From Hydrocarboniphaga effusa AP103 (lineage in GTDB: Bacteria; Pseudomonadota; Gammaproteobacteria; Nevskiales; Nevskiaceae): a stretch of 64,000 nucleotides of DNA. Positions 17,499 through 27,617 of the stretch are shown piece by piece. Each line of letters begins with the position of its first letter. Within the stretch, counting starts at the first letter, position 1. The DNA lies in contig NZ_AKGD01000001.1 in the NCBI RefSeq assembly GCF_000271305.1, positions 1,426,001 through 1,490,000 on the forward strand. Reading direction: 5' to 3'. The position numbers and the translations under genes were made by a program. The notes beneath the pieces are model-generated. The model worked only from the letters and a program-made list of their open reading frames with translations, made no database searches and was not told the DNA's origin.

Positions 17499-17810
17499 TC
17501 AATCGCAGCTGATCCAGCCGCGAGTCTTGAGCGCTCCGATGAACTCCTCGAGGTCCTGAGTACTGCCGCCGAACTGCCCGCGAACCCGGCTCTCGATGCC
17601 CTGCGCGTCGAGCGTTCCATTGCAGAGGTTCAGAATCGCCAGACCGAGTTCATTCACGGGGATCATGCCGCCAGGTCCGCTCAACGAACGCTTGGCCGCA
17701 ATCACCTTGTAACCCTGGGCGAGACGCAGAAGCCCACGAGCTGCGCCAGGTTCGAAATCCTGCATGGGCGGAACGATGGACGGGGCTTTCGGATAAGGCG
17801 GGGCTTGCAT
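17499..17810 (-). CDS. PqqD-like protein (orphan)
   Basis: 103 residues. Central strands and helices match the PqqD fold: the region from GMIPVNELGLAILNLCNG resembles the family's IxLNxxGxxIWxLCDG pattern. The C-terminal region FIGALKTRGWI matches the end of the winged helix. PqqD is the chaperone that presents the PqqA peptide to PqqE in PQQ synthesis. No pqqA, pqqB, pqqC or pqqE lies in the window. It may supplement a distant pqq operon or serve another RiPP-type peptide. Confidence 0.8.
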   Translation of the reverse strand: MQAPPYPKAPSIVPPMQDFEPGAARGLLRLAQGYKVIAAKRSLSGPGGMIPVNELGLAILNLCNGTLDAQGIESRVRGQFGGSTQDLEEFIGALKTRGWISCD

Positions 17811-17874
17811 GGCGAGCCGCCCAAAGCAGGTTTCATTCCAGGGTTTCGCGCCGCGTTCATCTGCGCTTCGGCCC

Positions 17875-17910
17875 CAAAAAAAACGCTTCAGGAATCAATC
17901 CTGAAGCGTT
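17875..17910 (-). terminator. Terminator of the sigma-54 activator gene
   Basis: A perfect 12-bp stem (17882-17893 with 17899-17910). On the minus strand it is followed by seven T residues (A run at 17875-17881). It lies 28 bases beyond the activator stop codon. Confidence 0.9.
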
Positions 17911-17937
17911 CGATGCGACGTTCGCGACCGCGGTGGA

Positions 17938-20022
<2,085 letters not shown>

Positions 20023-20161
20023 TTGATTCTCTCCTCCTCGGACCATCTTGCAGCTCTTTATATGTGGCTCATTAGAATCGGCCCGCGGCAGTCCTCTGGC
20101 GGGACTTCCGGGGGGCGCCGCGCTTTGTAACATCGCTTGCAACAGTTGATGCAGATGTGGC

Positions 20162-20174
20162 GTGACAGTGTCAC
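20162..20174. promoter_or_regulatory. Palindrome GTGACA-G-TGTCAC
   Basis: A perfect 6-bp-arm palindrome in the divergent region between the activator and the response regulator gene. It shares TGTCA half-sites with the palindrome at 20237. Binding by the sigma-54 activator is inferred. Confidence 0.5.
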
Positions 20175-20236
20175 TTTAGGCGAACACCCGGCGGCGTCAA
20201 CCCGCCGAAAGTCGAAGACCCACCGGGGGCTCAATT

Positions 20237-20254
20237 TGTGTCAGGTATGACACA
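20237..20254. promoter_or_regulatory. Candidate activator site TGTGTCA-N4-TGACACA
   Basis: Perfect 7-bp arms spaced by four bases, about 120 bases upstream of the sigma-54 promoter at 20372, a usual distance for an enhancer. The same arms and spacing recur at 45073-45090 near another sigma-54 promoter. Confidence 0.6.
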
Positions 20255-20371
20255 TAACACCCCGAATCTCGTCGCGGAGCCCTGGTCCGAGTTCCATTCA
20301 GGGCGACGACGAACGCGACGAAACGTGCAGATCCCCTCATTTCCGGCCTGTTTCGGCGTTTGCGCAGCAGC

Positions 20372-20386
20372 TGGCCCGCTTGTTGC
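20372..20386 (+). promoter_or_regulatory. Candidate sigma-54 promoter upstream of response regulator 1
   Basis: TGGCCC, five bases, TTGC then T. The -24 element has one departure from TGGCAC; GG and GC are correctly spaced. The start codon 20522 is 135 bases downstream, leaving a long leader. Confidence 0.65.
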
Positions 20387-20397
20387 TCTCAGGGGTT

Positions 20398-20495
20398 CAT
20401 GACGGCGGAGGGCCGTCACCAGTCTCCTCCTCGGGCACCTTGCCTGAGTATTTGAGGCGGGATGCGTCCATCCACATCCCGCCTCCTTCCTTTTC
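20398..20495 (+). ncRNA. Possible small RNA or attenuated leader
   Basis: Between the sigma-54 promoter and ATG 20522 the leader can form a hairpin GACGGC/GCCGTC (20401-20406 with 20412-20417). It then exposes CTCCTCC (about 20425-20431), an anti-Shine-Dalgarno type motif. It ends with a terminator-like 11-bp stem (20454-20464 with 20475-20485) followed by a pyrimidine run. This could be a free sigma-54-driven sRNA, or attenuation ahead of the regulator gene. Sequence evidence only. Confidence 0.4.
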
Positions 20496-20521
20496 TTACT
20501 AGAACAAAGAGGAAGAAGCCG

Positions 20522-21142
20522 ATGACACGCATTCTTCTGGTCGACGATCACGCCGTCGTGCGAACGGGGTATCGGCGCTTGATCGAATCGAGGCCGCATC
20601 TTCAGGTGGTGGCCGAAGCCGATCGCGGAGCGACCGCCTACCGGCGCATTCTCCAGGGCGGTATCGATGTCGTCGTGCTCGACCTGTCGCTGCCCGGCGT
20701 CGGCGGCCTCGAAGTCGCCCGCCGCATTCGCATGCGGGCTCCGGACGTGCGCATTCTGGTTTTCAGCATGCATGAGGAGCCGGTGTTCATCCAGCGCGCT
20801 TTCGCGGCCGGGGCGCTCGGCTACCTGTCGAAATGCTGTTCCGCCGATCGCCTGCTGGTCGCCATCGACCATGTCGCAGCCGGCCGACGCTATCTGCCGC
20901 CCGAACTCACGCTGACGCAGCAGACCACCGAAGCCGTCGGGCTCGAACAGCTCTCCCGCCGTGAGTTCGAAGTGTTCCGCCAGATCGCCGAAGGTCATTC
21001 GGTGCGAGACATCGCCGGTAATCTGCAGCTCTCCGGCAAGACCATCGCCAATTACTACACGCAGGTGCGCATCAAGCTCGGCGCCGGCAGCGCGGCCGAT
21101 CTGGCCCGCATGGCCGTACGCGCGGGCGTCGTCCATGCCTGA
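20522..21142 (+). CDS. NarL/LuxR-type response regulator (pair 1)
   Basis: 206 residues from ATG 20522. The receiver domain starts at ILLVDDH with the phospho-acceptor Asp in VVVLDLSLPG and the Lys in GYLSKC. A LuxR-type helix-turn-helix (about 140-200) contains LSRREFEVFRQIAEGHSVRDIAGNLQLSGKTIANY. It resembles AgmR/ErbR/ExaE regulators of quinoprotein ethanol oxidation. The kinase gene overlaps its end by eight bases (ATGCCTGA), so the two are translationally coupled. Confidence 0.92.
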   Translation: MTRILLVDDHAVVRTGYRRLIESRPHLQVVAEADRGATAYRRILQGGIDVVVLDLSLPGVGGLEVARRIRMRAPDVRILVFSMHEEPVFIQRAFAAGALGYLSKCCSADRLLVAIDHVAAGRRYLPPELTLTQQTTEAVGLEQLSRREFEVFRQIAEGHSVRDIAGNLQLSGKTIANYYTQVRIKLGAGSAADLARMAVRAGVVHA

Positions 21143-22499
21143 ACTCAGCTCCGAATCGGTCGGCCGGCCCGACCACGCCCAGACGGGCTTTCGCCGCATG
21201 GATCTGGCGACCCGCCTCTCGTTCACGATCGCCGCGATCCTGATCCTCGGCCTGTTGATGTCGGTGGCGCTGGTGATCCAGCAGTCGCGGCGATCGGTGG
21301 AGCGCGAGGTTGGCAGCGAACTCGATTTCGCGGTCAGCGCGATCGAGGGCGCGCTGGCCGACGGCGCCGACGATCGCATGCTGCGCGATCTCGCGCGCCA
21401 CCTCGATACCGCGCGCCATCTGTGCGTGAGCACCGGCGACGAGCCGATCGAGCTCGCATGCCCAGACAACCGCGCGCTCGATGTTCCAGACTGGTTCCAG
21501 CGTTGGGTCGCACCTGCGCGCCCGCAGCAGACGCGGACTTTCGGTAGCGGCGCGCAAGCCTGGACGCTCACACTGGTGGCCGATCCGGCCGACGAAATGG
21601 CCGAAGCCTGGAGCGACGCGCGCGGCCTGCTGCTGATGCTCGTCGGCACCACGATCGCGATCCAGATCCTCGGCTTCGCACTGGTCTCACGCGGCTTGAA
21701 GCCGGTGTCCGCGATCGTCGAGGCACTCGCTCGCCTGCGCGACGGCGATCTATCGGAACCCGCACGCAAGCTCACCGAAAAAGCCGGCGCACGCGATCTG
21801 CTGAGCATCGCCGAAGGCGTCGATGCGCTGCGCGCACGCCTGGCCACCACTTGCGCGGACAACCACAGGCTGCTGCAACGCTGCCTCGAGACACAGGAAG
21901 AGGAGCGCGTGCATCTGGCTCGCGAGCTTCACGACGACATGGGTCAAAGCCTCACCGCGGTCGAGGTCGAAATCATGGTCGCGCGTTCGGTGATGCAAAG
22001 CGGAGGCGGCGATGCCGATGCATCCCTGGACGCGGCCGCGGTGAATGCGCGCTCCGCGCTCGTGAGCCTGCGCCGCGTTCTGCACGAGCTGCGTCCAGGC
22101 GGCCTTGATCACGTCGGACTGTCGCTCGCACTGCGACAGCTCGTCGACGACTGGCAACGCCGGTTACCTGACGTATGTTTCGTCTGCGACGTCGATGACA
22201 GTGTCTGCGTCGACGATGCGACGACCGCACTGCATCTATACCGCGTTGCGCAGGAGGCGATGACCAACGTCGCTCGCCATGCCGATGCGAGCGAAGTCCT
22301 GTTGCGCCTGCATCGGGGCGACGACGGCCTGCAGCTCACGGTCGCCGATAATGGACGTGGTTTGCCGTCCACTTCCCAGCGCCGCGGGCTGGGGCTCGTC
22401 GGCATGCGCGAACGTGCCGAAGCCATGCGCGCCTCCCTGCGCATCGATAGCCGCCCCAAGCGCGGCTGCCGCATCGACATCTGCATCGCCAAGGCGTAA
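21135..22499 (+). CDS. Histidine kinase, HisKA_3 type (pair 1)
   Basis: 454 residues. Two membrane segments (about residues 25-50 and 160-185) flank a ~110-residue periplasmic sensor. HAMP-like and dimerisation regions follow, with the phospho-accepting His in HLARELHDDMGQS. The ATP-binding domain has DNGRGL and GLGLVGMRERAE. It pairs with the regulator just upstream. Its closest relative in the window is the kinase at 24366-25712. Confidence 0.93.
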   Translation: MPELSSESVGRPDHAQTGFRRMDLATRLSFTIAAILILGLLMSVALVIQQSRRSVEREVGSELDFAVSAIEGALADGADDRMLRDLARHLDTARHLCVSTGDEPIELACPDNRALDVPDWFQRWVAPARPQQTRTFGSGAQAWTLTLVADPADEMAEAWSDARGLLLMLVGTTIAIQILGFALVSRGLKPVSAIVEALARLRDGDLSEPARKLTEKAGARDLLSIAEGVDALRARLATTCADNHRLLQRCLETQEEERVHLARELHDDMGQSLTAVEVEIMVARSVMQSGGGDADASLDAAAVNARSALVSLRRVLHELRPGGLDHVGLSLALRQLVDDWQRRLPDVCFVCDVDDSVCVDDATTALHLYRVAQEAMTNVARHADASEVLLRLHRGDDGLQLTVADNGRGLPSTSQRRGLGLVGMRERAEAMRASLRIDSRPKRGCRIDICIAKA

Positions 22500-22569
22500 G
22501 CAGGCAGACTCGCGAGCCGGCTATTCGGGAACAGAATCGATTTCATCGGGCGCTTGCTCCGCGTACCCG

Positions 22570-22611
22570 AACCCGCCTCGCCGCTAGCCGGCGAGGCGGG
22601 TTTTCTTTTTT
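22570..22611 (+). terminator. Terminator of regulator/kinase pair 1
   Basis: A perfect 14-bp GC-rich stem (22570-22583 with 22589-22602), a 5-base loop and a T-rich tail, 70 bases after the kinase stop. Confidence 0.93.
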
Positions 22612-22867
22612 TGCGCTCACGACATCGAGACAGCGTCACGGGCCGCCGCAACAACAGTGGCGCATTCTCGACACACTCGTTCGGTAGCGGAAAACCCCAA
22701 TTGGCAACGGGGAAAACCGACTATGGGAGTAATCGCTGTTCTTCCATTTCAAAGCGTAACGACAGCGTGACAGCCGCGGTACAGAAGCGCTTCAGCAACG
22801 GTACAAACACGTGGGCCCGCGCACGTCAACCGGTATTTTTCCCAGGCGATATCGCGATTGTCGCGAG

Positions 22868-22882
22868 TGGCATGAGCGTTGC
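22868..22882 (+). promoter_or_regulatory. Sigma-54 promoter of the porin gene
   Basis: TGGCAT, five bases, TTGC. Both conserved dinucleotides are at correct spacing. It lies 97 bases upstream of ATG 22980. The 260 bases between the terminator at 22611 and this site hold no gene I can support. Confidence 0.78.
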
Positions 22883-22979
22883 CTCAGCGCGCCCGCCTCG
22901 ATCGGTGCGACTAGGAGTTCGATCAGGCAGGCGGCGTCGCCTGACGCGATGCCATAACGATACATACGGGAGATTCACA

Positions 22980-24212
22980 ATGATGAAAGAACGCAGCATG
23001 GGTGCGTTGTCGGCCGCTGCCGTCGCCACGATCGCAGCACTGTCCGCCAGCCAGACCGCTCATGCGATCGAGATCAAAGCCGGTGACTGGAATTTCACGG
23101 TCAACGGCAACGTCAACGTCCATTACATCAACTCGCAGTGCGACAGCAGCCCTGCCGCCATCCTGACCGTCGGCGGCGCCTGCACGGCCGGCGGCGATAC
23201 CGAAAAGAACAGCTCCTCGGTCAGCAACGGCCTGCTGCCCGCTGCGCTCGTGTTCGGCGCTTCGACCACGCAGAAGGGCTACGACATCACCGCGACGTTC
23301 GGTCTCTACCCAGGCATCAGCACCAACGATGGCGGCAGCCCCAACCTGCAGGCCGGCAGTTCCAACACCGCACTCGGCACCACCGGCATGGACGTGCGTC
23401 AGGTGTTCATGACCATCGGCAACGCCAACATCGGTACGTTCTCGCTGGGCCGCAACTTCGGTCTGTTCGGCTTCGACGCGATCATCAACGACATGACGCT
23501 TCCGGGCGTCGGCGTCGGCGGTGCAGCCTCGGGTGGCGCGCCGGCCAACACCTCGCTCGGTTCGATCGGCTTCGGCTACATCTACACCGACACGCTCGCG
23601 CAGATGAACTACACCACGCCGAGCTTCGGCGGCCTGACCGCCACCGTCGGCATCTTCGACCCGGTCGAGCCGCTGTTCCAGGCCGCTGCGACGCCGAAGG
23701 CCGCTCCGGGCTTCCACGGCAAGCTCGCGTACAAGGCCGGCGATCTGTATCTGTCCTCGTCGTTCCTCACGCAGAAGCAGGAAGGCGTGACCGACGCAGG
23801 CGATTTCAAGAGCCGCGCATTCGACATCGGTGGCAAGTACACCTTCGGCCCGGCTGCGGTGATGGCCTACTGGTACACCGGCAAAGGCGTCGGCACCACC
23901 GGCCTGTTCGTGCTGTCCGACGATGGCGCCGGCAACGAGCGTGATTCCGACGGCTTCATCGCGCAGGCCACCTACACGATCGGCGACACCAAGCTCGGCG
24001 TGAACTACGGTGAGAGCAATCTCGACAAAGCCACCTCCGCCGATGCGCCGAACCTGCTCAAGAAAAACAGCAAGTACACGCTCGGCGTCTATCACAGCCT
24101 GACGCCGAACCTGACCCTTCTGGCCGAGTTCAGCGACGTGAAGACCGAAGCGCACAACAACGCAGAGAACAAGAGCAGCAACTTCAACGTCGGTGCCTAC
24201 CTCTCGTTCTGA
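22980..24212 (+). CDS. Outer membrane porin
   Basis: 410 residues from ATG 22980, with GGGAG upstream; a second ATG follows directly. The signal peptide ends at AHAIEI. The mature part has alternating beta-strands with aromatic girdles, many Gly/Asn turns and a terminal AYLSF, the classic C-terminal Phe of trimeric porins. It resembles the porins found beside alcohol or hydrocarbon oxidation genes. The sigma-54 promoter and its place between the two kinase pairs suggest substrate entry for the dehydrogenases. The transported solute is not known. Confidence 0.9.
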   Translation: MMKERSMGALSAAAVATIAALSASQTAHAIEIKAGDWNFTVNGNVNVHYINSQCDSSPAAILTVGGACTAGGDTEKNSSSVSNGLLPAALVFGASTTQKGYDITATFGLYPGISTNDGGSPNLQAGSSNTALGTTGMDVRQVFMTIGNANIGTFSLGRNFGLFGFDAIINDMTLPGVGVGGAASGGAPANTSLGSIGFGYIYTDTLAQMNYTTPSFGGLTATVGIFDPVEPLFQAAATPKAAPGFHGKLAYKAGDLYLSSSFLTQKQEGVTDAGDFKSRAFDIGGKYTFGPAAVMAYWYTGKGVGTTGLFVLSDDGAGNERDSDGFIAQATYTIGDTKLGVNYGESNLDKATSADAPNLLKKNSKYTLGVYHSLTPNLTLLAEFSDVKTEAHNNAENKSSNFNVGAYLSF

Positions 24213-24257
24213 TCCTTGAGTTTTCGACTCTCGGCGTAGCTCCCTGTAGGAGCATTA

Positions 24258-24290
24258 GCCGGGCCCCGGAAAGGGCCCGGCTTTCTTTTT
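24258..24290 (+). terminator. Terminator of the porin gene
   Basis: A 9-bp GC stem (24258-24266 with 24273-24281), a 6-base loop, then TTTCTTTTT. Confidence 0.9.
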
Positions 24291-24365
24291 ACGCGCGAAG
24301 CTGCGTATAGAACCCTCCCACCTGCCCGTACGCGAGATGGAGCCCCGCAAATCGGCGCAAAGAGC

Positions 24366-25712
24366 TTATGCGTGCATCGCCAGCGGAATGATCGCCTCGA
24401 TCATCGTGCCTTGGTCCGCAGCGCTTTCGACGTTGAAACGGCCTGACAGCGCCTGAGCGCGCTCGCGCATGCCGGCGAGGCCGAAGCCGGCCGTCGACGA
24501 CGCTGCATCGAAACCACGCCCGTCGTCGTGTATGCGAACGATGACGACAGCACCCTGCAACGCGACGCGCACCCAAACGTTGCCGGCCTGTGCGTGACGC
24601 GTGGCATTCGACAGGCTTTCCTGCACGATGCGATAGACGTGCACCGCGAGTTCGTCTGGAATGCGATCGCAGGCCGCATCCAGATCGAGATGCAGCTCCA
24701 CGCCGTGCAGGTCTTCGCGCCAGCGCTCCGTCATGCTTCTGATCGATCCGGCAAGCCCCAGCCTGTCGATCGCCGGCGGCTTCAGCCGATGCGCGAGGCG
24801 ACGGCTCACGCGATGCACCTGCGAAACCGACTCGCGAATCTGTGCGAGCCGCTCCTGGCGCTGCGGCAGATCCGCCGGATCCAGATGTCCGATGCGGATC
24901 ACTTCCATTTCGATGGCGGTGACATGCTGGCCGATTTCATCGTGCAGCTCGCGCGCGACGAAGCGGCGCTCATCTTCCTGCAGCTCCAGATTGCGCAGAT
25001 GCAGAGCATTGAGCGCCTCCCTGCCTTGCACGAGCCGCTGCGACAGTTCACGCAAGCCTTGCAGCAGCGTGCGCATTTCGAGCGCTCCACGGTCGGACAA
25101 CGCGGGCATCGGCAGCCCGCGGCCGATCTGATCCATCGCCAGCATGAGTTGCCTCAGAGGCTTCAGCCCATGCGAGAGCGCGAGAAAAATGCAGAGATTC
25201 ACCGAAAACGCGAGCAGGCCGATCAGCAGCAACAGATTGCGCACATCGGACCAGGCCTCGCGCAGCTCATCGCCCGGATCGGGAACCAGATGAACGCGCA
25301 ACACGCCGCCCTCGAGCGCAACCTCGTGAACCACTGCCGGCTCGATCACTTCGGCCCCGCGCGAGAACCAGGCCGGCACCTTGCTGACGTCGGTCACCTG
25401 GTGACAGCGCATCGATGGCTGCGACGGCCTGTCGAGCGCAACGCAGAGATGGCGCCCGTCCGTGTAGGTGGCGCTCCACAGCTGCAGGGCGGACTCGACT
25501 TCCGACGCCGGGCGTCCTCGCAGCAAGGCGAGCGTGACATCGAGGTTGGCGGTCGCCGCGCGCAGGCTGGCGTTGACTTCATCGCCGACCGCGACACGCG
25601 CATCGCTGACGGCGATCGCGGCGCCGACCGACATCGTCGCCGTCAACAGCAGACCGATCACCAGCGACAGACGCCAGCGCAACTCCAGGTTCTTCAGTTC
25701 GGGGAGTCGCAT
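24366..25712 (-). CDS. Histidine kinase, HisKA_3 type (pair 2)
   Basis: 448 residues from ATG 25712, with a GGGGGAGG purine run upstream. Membrane segments at about 15-38 and 155-178 flank a periplasmic sensor. The His lies in FVARELHDEIGQH, and the ATPase motifs are DDGRGF and GFGLAGMRERAQ. It is paralogous to the kinase at 21135-22499, with the same layout and length. It follows its regulator by 28 bases and is the last gene of the minus-strand dehydrogenase run. Confidence 0.92.
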   Translation of the reverse strand: MRLPELKNLELRWRLSLVIGLLLTATMSVGAAIAVSDARVAVGDEVNASLRAATANLDVTLALLRGRPASEVESALQLWSATYTDGRHLCVALDRPSQPSMRCHQVTDVSKVPAWFSRGAEVIEPAVVHEVALEGGVLRVHLVPDPGDELREAWSDVRNLLLLIGLLAFSVNLCIFLALSHGLKPLRQLMLAMDQIGRGLPMPALSDRGALEMRTLLQGLRELSQRLVQGREALNALHLRNLELQEDERRFVARELHDEIGQHVTAIEMEVIRIGHLDPADLPQRQERLAQIRESVSQVHRVSRRLAHRLKPPAIDRLGLAGSIRSMTERWREDLHGVELHLDLDAACDRIPDELAVHVYRIVQESLSNATRHAQAGNVWVRVALQGAVVIVRIHDDGRGFDAASSTAGFGLAGMRERAQALSGRFNVESAADQGTMIEAIIPLAMHA

Positions 25713-25740
25713 GAGGCCTCCCCCTCGCGATCTTTTTGCC

Positions 25741-26547
25741 CTATGCAGGCGAAACGATGCCCGCCGCCATCGCCATGCGCGCCATCGCGGCGCGATTCTC
25801 CAGACGGAGCTTACTGCGGATTGCGGTGCCGTAGTTCGCAACCGTTTTCGCACTCAGGCTCAGCGAGCTTGCGATCAGATCCACCGAGCGGCCCTCGGCA
25901 AGCTGGCGGAAAATTTCGAACTCGCGCTCGTTGAGACTCTTGAGCCCGACCTGGCTTTGCGCCTCGGCCGCAGGCTTCATCGCCTTAGCGTACGCGGGAT
26001 CGATGAAGGTCTCGCCGCGTGCGACCGCATTGACGGCCTCGACGAGCATTTCGGGGTTCGAGCGCTTGCAAAGATAGCCGTTGGCACCGAGCGCGAGCGC
26101 GCGCTCGATCATCGCCGGCTCGTCGTGCATGCTGACGATGAGCACCTTCGACTTGCGCGCCTCGTCGCGATGGCGAATGCGGCGCAGCACCTCGAGCCCT
26201 CCCGCACCCGGTAGCGACAGATCGAGCACGACGACGTCGATCGCGCCTTCGAGGTAACGGCGATAGCCGGCTGCCGCCGAGGATGCCTCGGCGGCCACCT
26301 GCAGGCGCCGCGTGCAGTGCAGCAGGTAGCGATAGCCCGCACGCACGAGCGGATGATCGTCGATCAACAGGACACGAACCGGCGAAAGATGAACCGGTGA
26401 GTTGGATGGCTGGTACATGGCGCTCCCGATTTCAGGGTGCGCCAGGAGCAAGGATCGGACCAGTCCCAGAACCGGATCGACGGCCCAGTCCAGGTCTTGA
26501 TCGACCGTGGGCAGAGCGGCTTGCGCCGGGATCGATGTGTCATCCAT
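25741..26547 (-). CDS. NarL/LuxR-type response regulator (pair 2)
   Basis: 268 residues from ATG 26547, preceded by GGGAGAAG. A ~58-residue N-terminal extension of no recognised type precedes the receiver (VLLIDDHPLVRAGY, Asp in VVVLDLSLPG, Lys in GYLCKR). The C-terminal helix-turn-helix contains LNEREFEIFRQLAEGRSVDLIASSLSLSAKTVANY. It is a paralog of the regulator at 20522. The order dehydrogenase, cytochromes, regulator, kinase on one strand suggests it controls quinoprotein alcohol oxidation. Confidence 0.92.
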   Translation of the reverse strand: MDDTSIPAQAALPTVDQDLDWAVDPVLGLVRSLLLAHPEIGSAMYQPSNSPVHLSPVRVLLIDDHPLVRAGYRYLLHCTRRLQVAAEASSAAAGYRRYLEGAIDVVVLDLSLPGAGGLEVLRRIRHRDEARKSKVLIVSMHDEPAMIERALALGANGYLCKRSNPEMLVEAVNAVARGETFIDPAYAKAMKPAAEAQSQVGLKSLNEREFEIFRQLAEGRSVDLIASSLSLSAKTVANYGTAIRSKLRLENRAAMARMAMAAGIVSPA

Positions 26548-26569
26548 TGCTCTTCTCCCAGTGAGGCCC

Positions 26570-26589
26570 GCACAGACTGGCACAGACTG
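26570..26589. repeat. Tandem 10-bp repeat GCACAGACTG
   Basis: Two exact copies, one DNA turn apart, in the 72-base gap between the PedF-like cytochrome and regulator 2. TGTGTCA half-sites lie at 26588-26594 and 26536-26542. A regulator binding site is possible. Confidence 0.5.
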
Positions 26590-26619
26590 TGTCACCTGCG
26601 GTTCCTGCCCTCAACGGTC

Positions 26620-27075
26620 TTATTCGGCGACTTGCACCGAATCCAGGTAGGAGCGGATCGCCCAGATGGCCTCTTCGCTGAACAGGTTGCCGAACGGAGG
26701 CATGTAGGTGACACCGTTGCGGACCGAACCGTTGCGGATGCGCATCGCGAAGAACTCATCGCCTTCCTTGCCTTCGGGCAGGTAGCGAAGATCGGGCGCG
26801 ATACCACCGGACACGGCGCCGAGGCCGTGGCAACGGGCGCAGTTCTGATTGAACGCGGAGGAGCCGATCTCGGCCGCCTTCTTCGCGTTGGGCGTGCCGC
26901 GATAGGGGTTCACCGCCTGCTCGCCCTTGAGCTTGGGCAGATCCTTGGTGTCGACGGGCTGCGGCGCGACGTCGCCATGCGCATGGGCTGCGGCGACGAA
27001 CAAGGATGAAACGAGGGCGAGCGCAACGCTGGCCTGGAGCTGGCGGATATTGGAGCGACGAATGAGCTTGGACAT
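26620..27075 (-). CDS. Cytochrome c-550, PedF-like (copy 1)
   Basis: 151 residues. The signal peptide ends at AHAHGD. One haem motif CARCH is followed by GLGAVSGGIAPDLR, and the axial Met lies in TYMPPFG. PedF-type cytochromes accept electrons from PQQ alcohol dehydrogenases in the periplasm. It shares most of its length with the copy at 33509-33955. It lies in the run 30279 to 24366 with the calcium-type dehydrogenase. Start 27075 was chosen because the longer frame upstream overlaps the previous gene out of context. Confidence 0.92.
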   Translation of the reverse strand: MSKLIRRSNIRQLQASVALALVSSLFVAAAHAHGDVAPQPVDTKDLPKLKGEQAVNPYRGTPNAKKAAEIGSSAFNQNCARCHGLGAVSGGIAPDLRYLPEGKEGDEFFAMRIRNGSVRNGVTYMPPFGNLFSEEAIWAIRSYLDSVQVAE

Positions 27076-27170
27076 GGCAAAGAAGACCGGATGATGAACA
27101 AGGGGAGTGAAGAACAGCGGACAACGGATATGCGGGCGGCGGGAGCGAATCGACCGCTGCGAATGGCGCT

Positions 27171-27617
27171 TCAGGGCTTGCGTGTCTCGATGTAGGTCTT
27201 GATCGCCCACATCTGTTCCTGGCTCAGCACGCCTTCCCAGGGCGGCATGTGCACGGTGCCGACGAATTTCTTGCCGTGCCGGATGCTCTTGAGGAAGTAG
27301 GCATCCACATCGCGCGTGCACCAGGCGCGCAGGTCGGCGTCCTCGATGCGAAGACAGTAGGCATCGAGCCTGCGCAAGTCGGCCGCAGGTGAGCGGCTGC
27401 CATCGGCGTCCGGGCCGTGGCAGCGCTGACAGGTTTGCGAGTAGATCTGGTGGCCGAGTTCTGCGATCTCGGCGTTGCCGCGATACGGATTGGTTTCGAG
27501 CCAGTTTTTGCCGAGCGCCGGCAGGTCCGAGGCATCGACGGTCGGGGTCGCAGGCTCCGGAGCGGCCCAGGCGGCGATGGCGAACACTGCCGACAGGCAT
27601 GCGAGCCTGGCTTTCAT
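27171..27617 (-). CDS. Cytochrome c, PedF-related
   Basis: 148 residues from ATG 27617. The signal peptide ends near AAWAAPEP. The haem motif is CQRCH and the likely Met ligand lies in VHMPPWEG. LGKNWLETNPYRGN before the haem site is typical of the PedF group. Two extra cysteines (YCLRIEDADLRAWC) could form a disulfide not seen in the other two copies. The ATG overlaps the stop of the pentapeptide gene (ATGA), so translation is coupled. Confidence 0.9.
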   Translation of the reverse strand: MKARLACLSAVFAIAAWAAPEPATPTVDASDLPALGKNWLETNPYRGNAEIAELGHQIYSQTCQRCHGPDADGSRSPAADLRRLDAYCLRIEDADLRAWCTRDVDAYFLKSIRHGKKFVGTVHMPPWEGVLSQEQMWAIKTYIETRKP

